Below, piece by piece: positions 25,405 to 34,016 of a stretch of 64,000 nucleotides of DNA. The position numbers and the translations under genes are program-made. The stretch comes from Ruthenibacterium avium (GTDB lineage Bacteria > Bacillota > Clostridia > Oscillospirales > Ruminococcaceae): assembly GCA_019118905.1 (NCBI GenBank), contig DWYA01000088.1, positions 1 through 64,000 on the forward strand, read 5' to 3'. Below the pieces are notes generated by a model. The model was given only the letters and a program-made list of their open reading frames with translations. It did not search any database and was not told the origin of the DNA. Position 1 is the stretch's first letter. The number at the start of each line of letters is the position of its first letter.

Positions 25405-26634
25405 ATGCGAGCACATGAACGTTTTTTAGAGTATGTCAAAATCCATACCACGTCCGACGAACAGTCGGAAACATCCCCCAGCGCTGCACGAGAGCTGGAT
25501 TTGTCCCGCCTTTTGGTTCGTCAGCTGAAAGATATGGGAATTGAGGATGCTTATTTAAGCGATACAGGCTATGTATATGCCCACTTGGCGGCAACATCCG
25601 GCTGCGAGCAGGCGCCGGCGCTTGGCTTTGTTGCCCATGTGGACACTGCGCCGTGCTTCAGCGGTGAAAATGTGTGTCCTGTTATCCATGAAAACTACAA
25701 CGGCGAGGACATCGTTTTGCCCAAGGAAAACCGCGTCATCCGTACCCAGGCATTCCCGTTTTTGAAAGGCATGAAAGGGCGCACGCTGATTACGGCGGAC
25801 GGCTCAACGCTGCTCGGTGCAGACGACAAAGCGGGCGTTGCAGAGATTATGACGCTTTGTGAGCGTTTGACACAAGGGGACATTCCGCACGGAAAAATTT
25901 GTGTGGCGTTCACTCCCGATGAGGAAGTGGGAAGCGGCACGGCGAATTTTGATTTGAAGGCTTTCGGAGCCGATTTTGCCTATACCATGGACGGAGACGA
26001 GGTAGGCGGCATTGAGTATGAAAACTTTAATGCAGCCGGTGCGGTGTTTGATATTACGGGCGTTTCCGTTCATCCGGGCAGTGCGAAGGACGTTATGGTC
26101 AATGCCGTACTCATTGCCTGTGAAATTGTATCCATGCTGCCGGCGGAAGAAACGCCGGAAAAAACGCAAGGATATGAGGGCTTTTTCTTTGCGGAGGAAA
26201 TCGCGGGCGACTGCGCACACGCCAAACTGAGCATTATTGTGCGCGACCATGACGGAGAACGTTTTGCCGAGCGCAAGGCGCTTTTGTGCCGCATCAGCGA
26301 AACAATGCAGACCAAATATCCGACGGCAAAGGTACGCCTGTCGCTGAAAGACAGCTACTACAACATGGAAGAAAAAATCCGTCCGTGTATGCACCTCATT
26401 GAGAACGCGAAAAAAGCGTGTGAAGCCGTGGGCGTTACCCCGGTGGTGTCTCCCATTCGAGGCGGTACGGACGGCGCGCATTTGTCGTTCATGGGCGTAC
26501 CATGCCCGAACCTCGGCACAGGCGGACACAACTTCCACGGCCCTTACGAGTGCATCAGCGTAGAAAGCATGGATGCCGCGGTGGAAATGATGTGCGAGCT
26601 GGTGCGCCTTTACGCTGCGCATCGTGAGGCATAA
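25405..26634 (+). CDS. pepT: Peptidase T (tripeptide aminopeptidase)
   Basis: This cytoplasmic two-zinc M20B peptidase removes N-terminal residues from tripeptides. The 409-residue length matches the family. Metal-site motifs are readable in order: HVDTAP, GADDKAG, TPDEEVG, YTMDGDE and the late NLGTGGHNFHG. The in-frame region upstream of 25405 is non-coding; AGGGAGAG precedes this ATG. The PHP gene follows two bases after the stop. Confidence 0.96.
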   Translation: MRAHERFLEYVKIHTTSDEQSETSPSAARELDLSRLLVRQLKDMGIEDAYLSDTGYVYAHLAATSGCEQAPALGFVAHVDTAPCFSGENVCPVIHENYNGEDIVLPKENRVIRTQAFPFLKGMKGRTLITADGSTLLGADDKAGVAEIMTLCERLTQGDIPHGKICVAFTPDEEVGSGTANFDLKAFGADFAYTMDGDEVGGIEYENFNAAGAVFDITGVSVHPGSAKDVMVNAVLIACEIVSMLPAEETPEKTQGYEGFFFAEEIAGDCAHAKLSIIVRDHDGERFAERKALLCRISETMQTKYPTAKVRLSLKDSYYNMEEKIRPCMHLIENAKKACEAVGVTPVVSPIRGGTDGAHLSFMGVPCPNLGTGGHNFHGPYECISVESMDAAVEMMCELVRLYAAHREA

Positions 26635-26636
26635 CC

Positions 26637-27458
26637 ATGTGGCTCACGGGAACAACGCATAACCACTGCACCCACTGCGACGGCAAGCTGACAGCGCGGC
26701 AGATGGCAGACGCTGCTGAAGCGGCGGGCTTTACCGATTTCGGCTTTTCCAGCCACAGCGACCCCTTTTGCGGAAATTTGGACGAGCGCGCTTATCTTGC
26801 GGACATCACGCAGTTAAAAGCCGAACGGAGCGGGCGGCTGAATATTTTGCTGGGCATTGAACAGGATTTTTACCGCCCGGTGGAAAACCGAAAGGCATTG
26901 GATTATCTGCTTGGTTCGGTACACTATATTAAGGGGCCGAAAACAGGAAAACTTCATCCCGTGGACTGGGGCGCCGAGGAGCTCCAAGCGTGTTTGGATG
27001 AGTTTGAGGGCGACGGCGCTGCTATGGTACGCGCGTACTATGCTTTGGTAGAGGAAAACGTAAAGCGGTTTCAGCCGGACATTGTCGGGCACTTTGATTT
27101 GGTTGTCAAAAATAATGCCGGGGGGCGCTTTTTTGACGAAACAAGCAGCGCCTATCGTGCGGCGGCGCTTCATGCCCTGCACACCTGCATCAAAGCGGGA
27201 TGCATCGTGGAAGTGAATACAGGCGGCGCCTACCGCGGCTACCGCGAAGATTTTTACCCCGCAGCCTTTTTGCTGGAAGAATTGGCACGCCTGGGCGGTA
27301 AAGTGACGCTGAATGCTGACGCCCATAATGCAGACGGGCTTTGCTTTGGCTTCGACGCTGCGCTGGCGCAGATGAAAGCCGCAGGCATTCGGGAAGTTTG
27401 GATGCCGAAAGGAAACGGTTTTATCTCAAAATCATTGGAACACTTGCCGAGCCGGTAA
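26637..27458 (+). CDS. PHP-domain phosphatase (histidinol-phosphatase-like)
   Basis: The 273-residue protein has the PHP metal motifs: HNHCTHCDG near the start, FSSHSD at about 38-43, GIEQDF, GSVHY, and the late NADAHN. It resembles HisJ/HisK-type histidinol-phosphatases, but no other his gene is near, so the substrate stays open. It begins two bases after pepT with no separate promoter. Confidence 0.85.
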   Translation: MWLTGTTHNHCTHCDGKLTARQMADAAEAAGFTDFGFSSHSDPFCGNLDERAYLADITQLKAERSGRLNILLGIEQDFYRPVENRKALDYLLGSVHYIKGPKTGKLHPVDWGAEELQACLDEFEGDGAAMVRAYYALVEENVKRFQPDIVGHFDLVVKNNAGGRFFDETSSAYRAAALHALHTCIKAGCIVEVNTGGAYRGYREDFYPAAFLLEELARLGGKVTLNADAHNADGLCFGFDAALAQMKAAGIREVWMPKGNGFISKSLEHLPSR

Positions 27459-27515
27459 AAGAATGGTATGATACAAGAAAGGCAGGATGCCGCATTAATA
27501 AAGGAGAGGGTTTTT

Positions 27516-28049
27516 ATGGCAAATATCTGGCATGACATCAGCCCTGCACGCATCAATCCGCAGGACTTCATCGCTGTGATTGAAATTGAAAAAGGCTCTA
27601 AAATGAAATATGAGCTGGATAAAGAAACGGGACATATTATTCTGGATCGTATTTTGTACACCTCCACCCACTACCCGGCAAACTACGGCTTAATTCCCCG
27701 TACCTATGCCGATGACGGTGACCCCCTTGACGTATTGGTGCTCAGCAGCGAAACCATTATGCCGATGAGCTTGGTGCGCTGCTATCCGATCGGCGTCATC
27801 ACGATGTGTGACCAGGGAAAACTGGATGAGAAAATTATTGCAATTCCGTTTAATGACCCTGTTTACAACAGCTACACGGACATTGAGCAGCTGCCTGCGC
27901 ACATTTTCAGCGAGATGCGCCATTTCTTCAGCGTTTATAAAAACTTGGAAGGAAAGGACACGGTGGTGGATGAGGAACAAGGCCCCGAAAAGGCGAAGGA
28001 AATCATTCAAAAATGCCGTGATGCCTACATTGAAAAATTCTGCCGTTAA
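27516..28049 (+). CDS. ppa: Inorganic pyrophosphatase, family I
   Basis: This enzyme hydrolyses pyrophosphate released by biosynthesis. The 177-residue length and the active-site motif DDGDPLDVLV (Asp-x-Asp-Pro-x-Asp) with YPANYGLIPRTY define family I. AAAGGAGAGG sets the ATG at 27516; the longer in-frame extension has no ribosome site and lacks family similarity. Confidence 0.96.
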   Translation: MANIWHDISPARINPQDFIAVIEIEKGSKMKYELDKETGHIILDRILYTSTHYPANYGLIPRTYADDGDPLDVLVLSSETIMPMSLVRCYPIGVITMCDQGKLDEKIIAIPFNDPVYNSYTDIEQLPAHIFSEMRHFFSVYKNLEGKDTVVDEEQGPEKAKEIIQKCRDAYIEKFCR

Positions 28050-28067
28050 GGCAAGGAGGGTTTTACC

Positions 28068-28205
28068 ATGAAAAAAGGAAGCGTATTTGGCCTGGTTGGC
28101 TTCATTCTGGGCGCTTGCGGCGCGGCTGTTTCCATCACCGCTATTGTGTTCAGTGCGTTGGGACTGGCGTTTGCCAAGAGAAACGTGCGTCCGCACATTC
28201 GATGA
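28068..28205 (+). CDS. Small membrane protein, 45 residues, unknown function
   Basis: The frame begins 18 bases after ppa with an excellent GGCAAGGAGGG site spaced seven bases from the ATG. It encodes a start MKKGSVFGL, a glycine/alanine-rich hydrophobic span of about 30 residues and a basic tail AKRNVRPHIR, so one or two membrane segments with a positive-inside C-terminus. A terminator at 28214-28247 follows directly. Position and signals support a real gene. No family is recognised. Confidence 0.7.
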   Translation: MKKGSVFGLVGFILGACGAAVSITAIVFSALGLAFAKRNVRPHIR

Positions 28206-28213
28206 AACAGCAC

Positions 28214-28247
28214 AGCGGGCCGGTGAATCTCATCGGCCTGTTTTTTT
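28214..28247 (+). terminator. Rho-independent terminator after ppa and the small membrane gene
   Basis: GGCCGGTGA (28218-28226) pairs with TCATCGGCC (28230-28238), followed by TG and seven T residues. Confidence 0.88.
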
Positions 28248-28295
28248 ATGGAGCAGGGCTTTGCGTAAAACGGACTTTGGGAAGGAACAGGCGAG

Positions 28296-28922
28296 ATGGA
28301 AGATCAAAAAGAGGAATGGAACATCTGCCTTGCGCGTGCAAGCGCAGAGCCCCAAGCGATTGAGGCGCATATTTGGGAAAAAGAGACGCTGTCCGGCGGG
28401 GTTGGTGCGCTGCGGTTTGAGCGCTGTGTGTTTCGCCACTGTGTTTTTGACACGCTTTCGGCGCAGAAATCAGAATGGGTAGATTGCTCGTTTGAGCATT
28501 GTGTGCTTTTGATGGCCGACTGGCAGGACGCTTTCTTTCGGCGCTGCCGGTGGACGGCTTGCCGTTTGAATGGGGCAACCTTTGCGGGAGCATGTTTAGA
28601 AGATGCCGTGTTTGAGCGCTGCACCGCTTCCTCCTCGGCGTGGACACAGGCGTTATTGAAGCGCGTGGACTTTGTGGATTGCCGCATGGAGCAGGCTTTT
28701 TTGGACGGGTTAAAGCCGAAAAGCCGCTGGAGTGTGCGCGGGTGCGACTTAACCGGCGCCGATTTTGCCAAAACTGCCTTAACGGGGCAGCGTTTGGACA
28801 CCTGCACGATAGACGGGCTGCGCGTAGAAGGCGCAGAGCTTCGGGGTGCGGTGGTCAGCCCGGTGCAGGCTTGTGCGCTGGCAAGGCTGTTAGGCGTTGT
28901 CATACGCGAGGAAGGCGAATGA
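28296..28922 (+). CDS. Pentapeptide-repeat-like protein
   Basis: The 208-residue protein has repeated five-residue steps with a central aromatic/Leu and frequent Cys (FERCVFRHCVFDT, CSFEH, CRLNGATFAGACLEDAVFE, CDLTGADFAKTAL). This is the right-handed quadrilateral beta-helix pattern of pentapeptide repeat proteins. Some members protect DNA gyrase (Qnr, MfpA); most have no known role. The repeat is interrupted at about 125-150. The start follows a modest GGAACAGGCGAG site, and rimM begins 43 bases after the stop. Confidence 0.78.
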   Translation: MEDQKEEWNICLARASAEPQAIEAHIWEKETLSGGVGALRFERCVFRHCVFDTLSAQKSEWVDCSFEHCVLLMADWQDAFFRRCRWTACRLNGATFAGACLEDAVFERCTASSSAWTQALLKRVDFVDCRMEQAFLDGLKPKSRWSVRGCDLTGADFAKTALTGQRLDTCTIDGLRVEGAELRGAVVSPVQACALARLLGVVIREEGE

Positions 28923-28965
28923 GTGCTGCAAGCGCTGGTAACAATCAAAAGAAAGGAATAGTGAA

Positions 28966-29502
28966 ATGAAGCAGTTTTTAGAAGCGGGCGAGTTTGTAAC
29001 GACCCACGGCGTGATGGGCGAATTAAAGCTTTATCCGTGGAGCGACAGCCCCGAGTTTGTAGCAAATTTACCGCGCCTGTATCTTTCTGCGCAGGGCGGT
29101 ACCGCGTTAAAGCCGGTGAATGTGCGCATTCACAAAGGCATGTGCATTGTCAAGCTGGAAGGCGTGGACAGCATCGAGGCGGCTCGGCCCTATTTGAGAA
29201 GAACGGTCTACTTTGACCGCAATGATGTTTCACTGCCTGAGGGACGCTATTTTGTGCAGGACATCATCGGATGCCGCGTGGTGGATGCCAATACCGGGCA
29301 TGTGTACGGAGAGATTGTTCACATTACACACCCCGGCGCGAATGATGTGTACACCATTCGTTCCGAAAGCGGGCAGGAATACTTGTTCCCGGCGGTGGAC
29401 GAATTTTTGGCCGCGCTGGAACCGGAAAACCGTTTGGTGGTCGTGCGCCCCATTCCCGGCATGTTTGGCGAAATGGTGAACGGTGACGCGGATGAGGATT
29501 GA
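28966..29502 (+). CDS. rimM: Ribosome maturation factor RimM
   Basis: RimM helps process 16S rRNA and assemble the 30S head, binding protein S19. The 178-residue protein has the N-terminal domain (EFVTTHGVMGELKLYPW) and a PRC-barrel C-terminal domain (YFVQDIIGCRVVD). GAAAGGAATAG precedes the ATG. Its last bases overlap trmD by 11, a common rimM-trmD arrangement; rpsP and ffh are not adjacent here. Confidence 0.95.
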   Translation: MKQFLEAGEFVTTHGVMGELKLYPWSDSPEFVANLPRLYLSAQGGTALKPVNVRIHKGMCIVKLEGVDSIEAARPYLRRTVYFDRNDVSLPEGRYFVQDIIGCRVVDANTGHVYGEIVHITHPGANDVYTIRSESGQEYLFPAVDEFLAALEPENRLVVVRPIPGMFGEMVNGDADED

Positions 29503-30211
29503 TATTGTCACGCTGTTTCCCGAGATGTGCGAGCGTGTCCTGTCGGAAAGCATCATTGGCCGCGCGGCAAAAAGGGGTTTGATTGACTGGAAATGCCATC
29601 AAATCCGCGATTATACGTTAAGCAAGCAGCGGCAGGTAGACGATTACCCCTATGGCGGCGGCCAAGGCATGGTGATGCAGGCGCAGCCGATATACGATTG
29701 CTGCGTTGAGGCCATGCGTCAAATAGATGATGCGGGCTATGGACGGCCGCACGTCATTTTCCTGACGGCAGGCGGCAAAACGCTCACGCAGGAGCGCTGC
29801 AAGGAGCTGGCGCAGATGAAAAGCCTTTTGCTGGTGTGCGGCCATTATGAGGGCATTGACGAGCGCGTCATTGACGCTTTGGCCGACGAGGAAATCAGCA
29901 TTGGAGATTATGTTTTAACAGGCGGCGAGCTGGGCGCTCTTGTGGTGGCGGACAGCGTGTTTCGCATGAAGCCGGGCGTGCTTTCCTGTGAGGAAGGCTT
30001 TCAGGATGAAAGCTATTATTCCGGCCTTTTGGAATACCCGCAGTACACGCGGCCCGAGGCGTGGCACGGCTTGAAAGTGCCCCCGGTTTTGCTGTCGGGA
30101 AACCATGCTGCGATTGCCAAATGGCGTGCCGAACAGGCGCTTTTGCGCACAAAGACGCGCCGGCCTGACTTGTACGAGGCTTATTTTAAAAAAGTCAATG
30201 GAGAAAAGTAA
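29492..30211 (+). CDS. trmD: tRNA (guanine-N1-)-methyltransferase TrmD
   Basis: TrmD methylates G37 of tRNAs read by CNN codons, preventing +1 frameshifts. The 239-residue SPOUT enzyme starts MRIDIVTLFPEM and has the knot motifs LVCGHYEGIDERV and SIGDYVLTGGE, then RPEAWHGLKVPPVLLSG. The ATG at 29492 gives the family start; a GTG nine bases upstream is less likely. It is coupled to rimM by an 11-base overlap. Confidence 0.96.
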   Translation: MRIDIVTLFPEMCERVLSESIIGRAAKRGLIDWKCHQIRDYTLSKQRQVDDYPYGGGQGMVMQAQPIYDCCVEAMRQIDDAGYGRPHVIFLTAGGKTLTQERCKELAQMKSLLLVCGHYEGIDERVIDALADEEISIGDYVLTGGELGALVVADSVFRMKPGVLSCEEGFQDESYYSGLLEYPQYTRPEAWHGLKVPPVLLSGNHAAIAKWRAEQALLRTKTRRPDLYEAYFKKVNGEK

Positions 30212-30233
30212 TAATTTTCCGCCAAAGATTTTG

Positions 30234-30256
30234 TTCAACATGATGTGTATGTTGAA
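30234..30256. promoter_or_regulatory. Inverted repeat between trmD and ptsH
   Basis: TTCAACAT (30234-30241) and ATGTTGAA (30249-30256) form a perfect 8-base inverted repeat with a 7-base loop, about 90 bases before the ptsH promoter. It could be an operator or a weak end signal for trmD. The flanks are AT-rich without a clear T tract. Confidence 0.4.
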
Positions 30257-30347
30257 AATAATTTGTTAAAAACGTACAAAGCGGCAAGAAGTGTCCCTGC
30301 AAAGTGTGGCGTTTTGTGGAAAATGTGCAATAGGGTGCAAAAAACAT

Positions 30348-30376
30348 TTGACGAACCCGCCGCATAGGTTTAAAAT
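30348..30376 (+). promoter_or_regulatory. Sigma-A promoter of ptsH
   Basis: TTGACG (30348-30353) and TAAAAT (30371-30376) are 17 bases apart, about 48 bases before the HPr start. Confidence 0.72.
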
Positions 30377-30424
30377 AGAAGGCAAGGGCACACATATATT
30401 CTGACTTTATTAGGAGCGTTTGTT

Positions 30425-30688
30425 ATGTTTGTGAAAGAAGTTACTGTTGAAAATCAAGTTGGTCTGCACGCACGTCCCGCTACCTTCTTTATCCAGAAGG
30501 CGAACGAGTTCAAGTCTTCCATCTGGGTGGAGAAAGAGGAGCGCCGCGTCAATGCAAAAAGTCTTCTCGGCGTGCTGTCGCTGGGCATCATTGGCGGTAC
30601 TGCCATTCGCATCATTGCTGATGGTCCTGACGAGCAGGCGGCTGTAGAGGCTTTGGTAAAGCTGGTCAGCTCTGGTTTTACCGAGTAA
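30425..30688 (+). CDS. ptsH: Phosphocarrier protein HPr
   Basis: HPr passes phosphate from enzyme I to PTS sugar permeases, and in Firmicutes its Ser46-phosphate form works with CcpA in catabolite repression. The 87-residue protein has His15 in GLHARPAT and Ser46 in NAKSLLGVLSLG, so both sites are intact and it is not Crh. TTAGGAG precedes the ATG. It stands alone, without ptsI, between its own promoter and a terminator. Confidence 0.93.
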   Translation: MFVKEVTVENQVGLHARPATFFIQKANEFKSSIWVEKEERRVNAKSLLGVLSLGIIGGTAIRIIADGPDEQAAVEALVKLVSSGFTE

Positions 30689-30704
30689 GCTTTGTTTTTG
30701 TAAG

Positions 30705-30746
30705 AATGTGCGTTGCTGTAAAAGGCGGCGCACATTTTTTGTTTTT
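30705..30746 (+). terminator. Rho-independent terminator after ptsH
   Basis: AATGTGCG and CGCACATT form the base of a stem-loop with further GC pairs inside, followed by a T-rich run. Confidence 0.82.
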
Positions 30747-30845
30747 TTACGCCGCTTGGCCAAAAGTGATCGTGAGCGGCGCGTTTTTGTTTATTGGCCT
30801 TAAAAAAGGGCAACATGCAGATAAAGCCGGAAAAGGAGTGATGGC

Positions 30846-32672
30846 GTGACAAAATTTGAATTATGGAAAAAAGCAATGCTGCTTCCGCTTTTGCCCGGTG
30901 TCTATCTGATTCGGGATAAAAAAGGTGAGATTATCTATGTCGGAAAAGCAAAGCGGCTGAGAACCCGTGTTTCGCAGTATTTTCGCGACGGTGTCCCGCA
31001 CGATGCAAAAGTGACAAAGATGATTGAACATGCCTTTGAATTTGATGTCATCGTAACGCAAAGCGAGTTTGAAGCACTGGTGCTGGAATGCAGCCAAATT
31101 AAACAGCATCAGCCCAAATATAATATCTTGCTGAAAGACGACAAGGGATACAGCTACGTTAAAGTGACAAACGAGGAATGGCCGCGGCTGTCTGCGGTGC
31201 TGCAAAAAGAGGAGGATGGGGCGGAATACATCGGGCCTTTTACCTCCAGCTTTGCGGTGCGGGAAATGGTGGAAACCGCCAGCGATGCCTTTCGCCTGCC
31301 GCGGTGCAGCAAGGTGTTTCCGCGCGATATCGGCAAAGGCCGCCCTTGCTTGAACGCGCATATCGGTAAGTGTATGGCGGTGTGTTCGGGACGTATTTCG
31401 CGTGAAAATTACCGTGAGGCGGTGGACAGCGCCGTTCACTTAATCCGCCACGGCCAAGGGGAAATTGTCAAAACACTGCGTACCCGCATGGAACAGGCTG
31501 CCGAAGCGCTGGAGTTTGAGCGGGCAGCCCTTCTGCGCGACCAAATCAACGCCATTGAAAAGCTGGGGCGCGGGCAAAAAGTGGTGCGCAGCGATGTGGA
31601 GCAGCAGGATGTGCTGGCATTTGCCGGTTCGGCAGACGCTGTTTGTGCAGCCATTCTGCGCTTTCGTGAGGGAAGGCTGCGGGATAAGCAGGAATTTTTG
31701 TTTCATGGCAGAACGAATGTAGCCGAGGTGCGCGAGGAATTTTTACCGCGCTATTATTTAGAAGATGTGGAGTTTATCCCCAAAAGCATTGCAGTGGACG
31801 AGCTTCCCACCGACGCCGATTCGTTGAATCGCCTGCTGGAGGAGACAAAAGGTGCAAAGGTACAGCTGTATGTGCCGCAGCGCGGCGATACCGCAAAGTT
31901 GGTGGAAATGGCAAGAACCAATGCGTTTGAGCGTCTGGCGCGGGAAAGCGGCCGCGTGAGCCATGCCGAAAAGCAAATGGACGAGCTGGGCAATCTGCTG
32001 GGCTTGAAAAAGCTGCCCAAAATGATTGAAGCATACGATATTTCCAACTGGGGCGACGGAACCAGTGTGGCCGGTATGGTGGTATTTGAAAACGGCAAAC
32101 CAAAAAAGGCGGGGTATCGCCGCTATAAAATGAAAACGGTTGCGGGAACGGACGACTATGCGTCCATGGCGGAAACGCTCACCCGGCGCGTGCAGGAGTA
32201 TGAGCGCGGCGCACCGGGCCAGTTTGGCTGTAAGCCCGATTTAATTTTGCTGGACGGAGGCTTGGGGCAAGTCCATGCGGTTCAGGCCGTTTTGCAGGGA
32301 ACTGCTTTTGAGGATGTTCCTCTTTTGGGTATGGTAAAGGATGACCGTCACCGCACCCGCGGCTTGATGGACGCTTCCGGCAGCGAAATTGTGCTTTCGA
32401 TGCACCGCGGACCGTTTGCCTTTGTCACGTCCATTCAAGATGAAGCGCACCGTTGGGCAAACGATTACCGCAAGCGGATGCACAAAAGCAAGTCGTATTC
32501 CTCCACCTTGGAAAAGGTGCCGGGCGTGGGGCCTGCGACCGGCAAAGCGCTGATGGCGCACTTTAAAACACTGGCGGCTGTGAAAGCGGCTTCGGCCCAA
32601 GAGATGGCTCAAGTGAAAGGTGTTTCGCGCAAGGCAGCACAAAGCGTTTACGACTATTTTCACAGCGCTTGA
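30846..32672 (+). CDS. uvrC: Excinuclease ABC subunit C
   Basis: UvrC makes both cuts around bulky lesions in nucleotide excision repair. The 608-residue protein has, in order, the GIY-YIG domain (LPGVYLIRDKKGEIIYVGKA), a UvrB-binding coiled coil near 200-235 (LEFERAALLRDQI), the RNase H-like half with YDISNWGD, and a C-terminal helix-hairpin-helix pair (VPGVGPATGKAL, VKGVSRKAAQSV). It starts with GTG after AAAAGGAG; the ATG five bases upstream stops at once. Confidence 0.96.
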   Translation: MTKFELWKKAMLLPLLPGVYLIRDKKGEIIYVGKAKRLRTRVSQYFRDGVPHDAKVTKMIEHAFEFDVIVTQSEFEALVLECSQIKQHQPKYNILLKDDKGYSYVKVTNEEWPRLSAVLQKEEDGAEYIGPFTSSFAVREMVETASDAFRLPRCSKVFPRDIGKGRPCLNAHIGKCMAVCSGRISRENYREAVDSAVHLIRHGQGEIVKTLRTRMEQAAEALEFERAALLRDQINAIEKLGRGQKVVRSDVEQQDVLAFAGSADAVCAAILRFREGRLRDKQEFLFHGRTNVAEVREEFLPRYYLEDVEFIPKSIAVDELPTDADSLNRLLEETKGAKVQLYVPQRGDTAKLVEMARTNAFERLARESGRVSHAEKQMDELGNLLGLKKLPKMIEAYDISNWGDGTSVAGMVVFENGKPKKAGYRRYKMKTVAGTDDYASMAETLTRRVQEYERGAPGQFGCKPDLILLDGGLGQVHAVQAVLQGTAFEDVPLLGMVKDDRHRTRGLMDASGSEIVLSMHRGPFAFVTSIQDEAHRWANDYRKRMHKSKSYSSTLEKVPGVGPATGKALMAHFKTLAAVKAASAQEMAQVKGVSRKAAQSVYDYFHSA

Positions 32673-32700
32673 AAGTTTCGGTAAAAATTGGCATATACCC

Positions 32701-32729
32701 TTGACAAATCAGATTGCCTTGCCCATAAT
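32701..32729 (+). promoter_or_regulatory. Sigma-A promoter of rsmD
   Basis: A perfect TTGACA (32701-32706) and CATAAT (32724-32729) are 17 bases apart, about 45 bases before the rsmD start. Confidence 0.75.
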
Positions 32730-32774
32730 GAAAACAGACGGCAAGGCCGTGATGTTAAAAAAGGGGGTTATGAT

Positions 32775-33317
32775 ATGCGAGTAATATCCGGTACAGCGCG
32801 CGGAACACGTTTGGCAACGCTTCCCGGCGATGATGTAACACGTCCCACCGTGGACCGCGTGAAAGAAGGTATGTTCAGTACGGTTCAGTTTTTACTCGAG
32901 GGGGCGCGCGTGCTTGATTTGTTTTCCGGTTCTGGGCAATTAGGAATTGAAGCGCTCAGCCGAGGCGCCGCCTACTGTGTGTTTGTAGAAACCGACAGCG
33001 GCGCGTGCAAAGTGATTCACAAGAATTTGCAAGGGGCGCAGATGGATGCCGATGTGGTGCAAATGCCGGCAGAAAGCTATCTTTCCTCCTGTTCGGATCG
33101 GTTCGATTTAATTTTGTTGGACCCGCCCTATCATCACGGAACGGTACAAGCCCTGTTGCCCTCGTTGGATAAAGTGCTTGCGCCGGGCGGCGTCATCATG
33201 GCGGAAACGGAGTATGGGGCAGAGATGCCCGAAACATGCGGCGACCTGCACCGCAAAAAGCAGTATAAGTATGGTACGGTCGCTTTGACTCGCTATGAAA
33301 AAGACTTGGAACAGTAA
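32775..33317 (+). CDS. rsmD: 16S rRNA (guanine-966-N2)-methyltransferase RsmD
   Basis: RsmD methylates G966 of 16S rRNA. The 180-residue enzyme starts MRVISGTARGTRL and has the SAM motif VLDLFSGSGQLGIEALSRG and catalytic DPPY. AAGGGGG places the ATG at 32775. coaD, often next to rsmD in Clostridia, is at 39981 on the other strand here. Confidence 0.94.
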   Translation: MRVISGTARGTRLATLPGDDVTRPTVDRVKEGMFSTVQFLLEGARVLDLFSGSGQLGIEALSRGAAYCVFVETDSGACKVIHKNLQGAQMDADVVQMPAESYLSSCSDRFDLILLDPPYHHGTVQALLPSLDKVLAPGGVIMAETEYGAEMPETCGDLHRKKQYKYGTVALTRYEKDLEQ

Positions 33318-33375
33318 AAAAGCATAAGCGCAGCGCCCCGCGGCGGCTGCGTGACAGGAAGAAGGAGGAGCATCG

Positions 33376-33837
33376 GTGACGATTGATGAATTGCTGGATG
33401 TGATGGATGATACCTTAGAGGAGGCGACAAACCTTCCTTTTACGGGCGGAAAGCGCGTAGTAGATGTGGAAAAGGTGCGCGAAATCATCGACGATATTCG
33501 TTTGAATATGCCCGCGGAAATTCGTCAGGCAAAGAATGTCGTGCGTGACCGGAATAATATTTTGGAAACCGCTAAGCTGGAGGCTTCTGCCATTGTAAAA
33601 CAGGCGGAGGAGCGCGCACGCACTTTGGTGGCACAAGAGGCCATTGTCAAAGCTGCACAGCAAAAAGCGACGGAAATTTTGGCGCAGGCGCAGGAGCAAA
33701 GCCGTGAAATTCGTACCACAGTAACCAATTACTGTGAAAATGTGCTGCGTGAAACCGAGGAACTTCTTTCCAAAGATTTAAACGATGTGAAAACGGTTCG
33801 AGGCACCCTGAAAAAGAATTTTGGCGTTTCGAAGTAA
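33376..33837 (+). CDS. Coiled-coil protein of the Clostridia 'ATPase'-annotated family
   Basis: The 153-residue, highly charged helical protein has a long coiled coil (about 30-135) rich in Ala, Gln and Glu. It resembles ATP synthase b/E-subunit stalks, which explains the 'ATPase' label given to relatives found after rsmD in Clostridia, but no nucleotide-binding motif exists. It starts with GTG after GAAGAAGGAGG, 58 bases after rsmD. A DivIVA-like scaffolding role is possible. Function is unknown. Confidence 0.7.
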   Translation: MTIDELLDVMDDTLEEATNLPFTGGKRVVDVEKVREIIDDIRLNMPAEIRQAKNVVRDRNNILETAKLEASAIVKQAEERARTLVAQEAIVKAAQQKATEILAQAQEQSREIRTTVTNYCENVLRETEELLSKDLNDVKTVRGTLKKNFGVSK

Positions 33838-33871
33838 ATTTATGATTACAATGCAATAAAAGGTGCGGCAT

Positions 33872-33904
33872 CGGGCAAAATGCTTTATGCCGCACCTTTT
33901 TAGC
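33872..33904 (+). terminator. Hairpin after the coiled-coil gene
   Basis: AAGGTGCGGCAT (33860-33871) pairs with ATGCCGCACCTT (33887-33898) and runs into TTTT. This is a rho-independent terminator. Confidence 0.78.
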
Positions 33905-33989
33905 GCAGCAGGGCGCGTACAAGCGAGCGACCATGCGCAGCAATCCATTGAGAGAAAAAATTATTTTTTTAAAAAGTTTTGTTTCTAAC

Positions 33990-34016
33990 TTGACAATGGA
34001 TTCTTAATGATATAAT
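33990..34016 (+). promoter_or_regulatory. Promoter of the perR-like/rubrerythrin operon
   Basis: TTGACA (33990-33995) and TATAAT (34011-34016) are separated by 15 bases; a TAATAT shifted by two gives the ideal 17. The -10 lies inside the palindrome described next. Confidence 0.65.
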
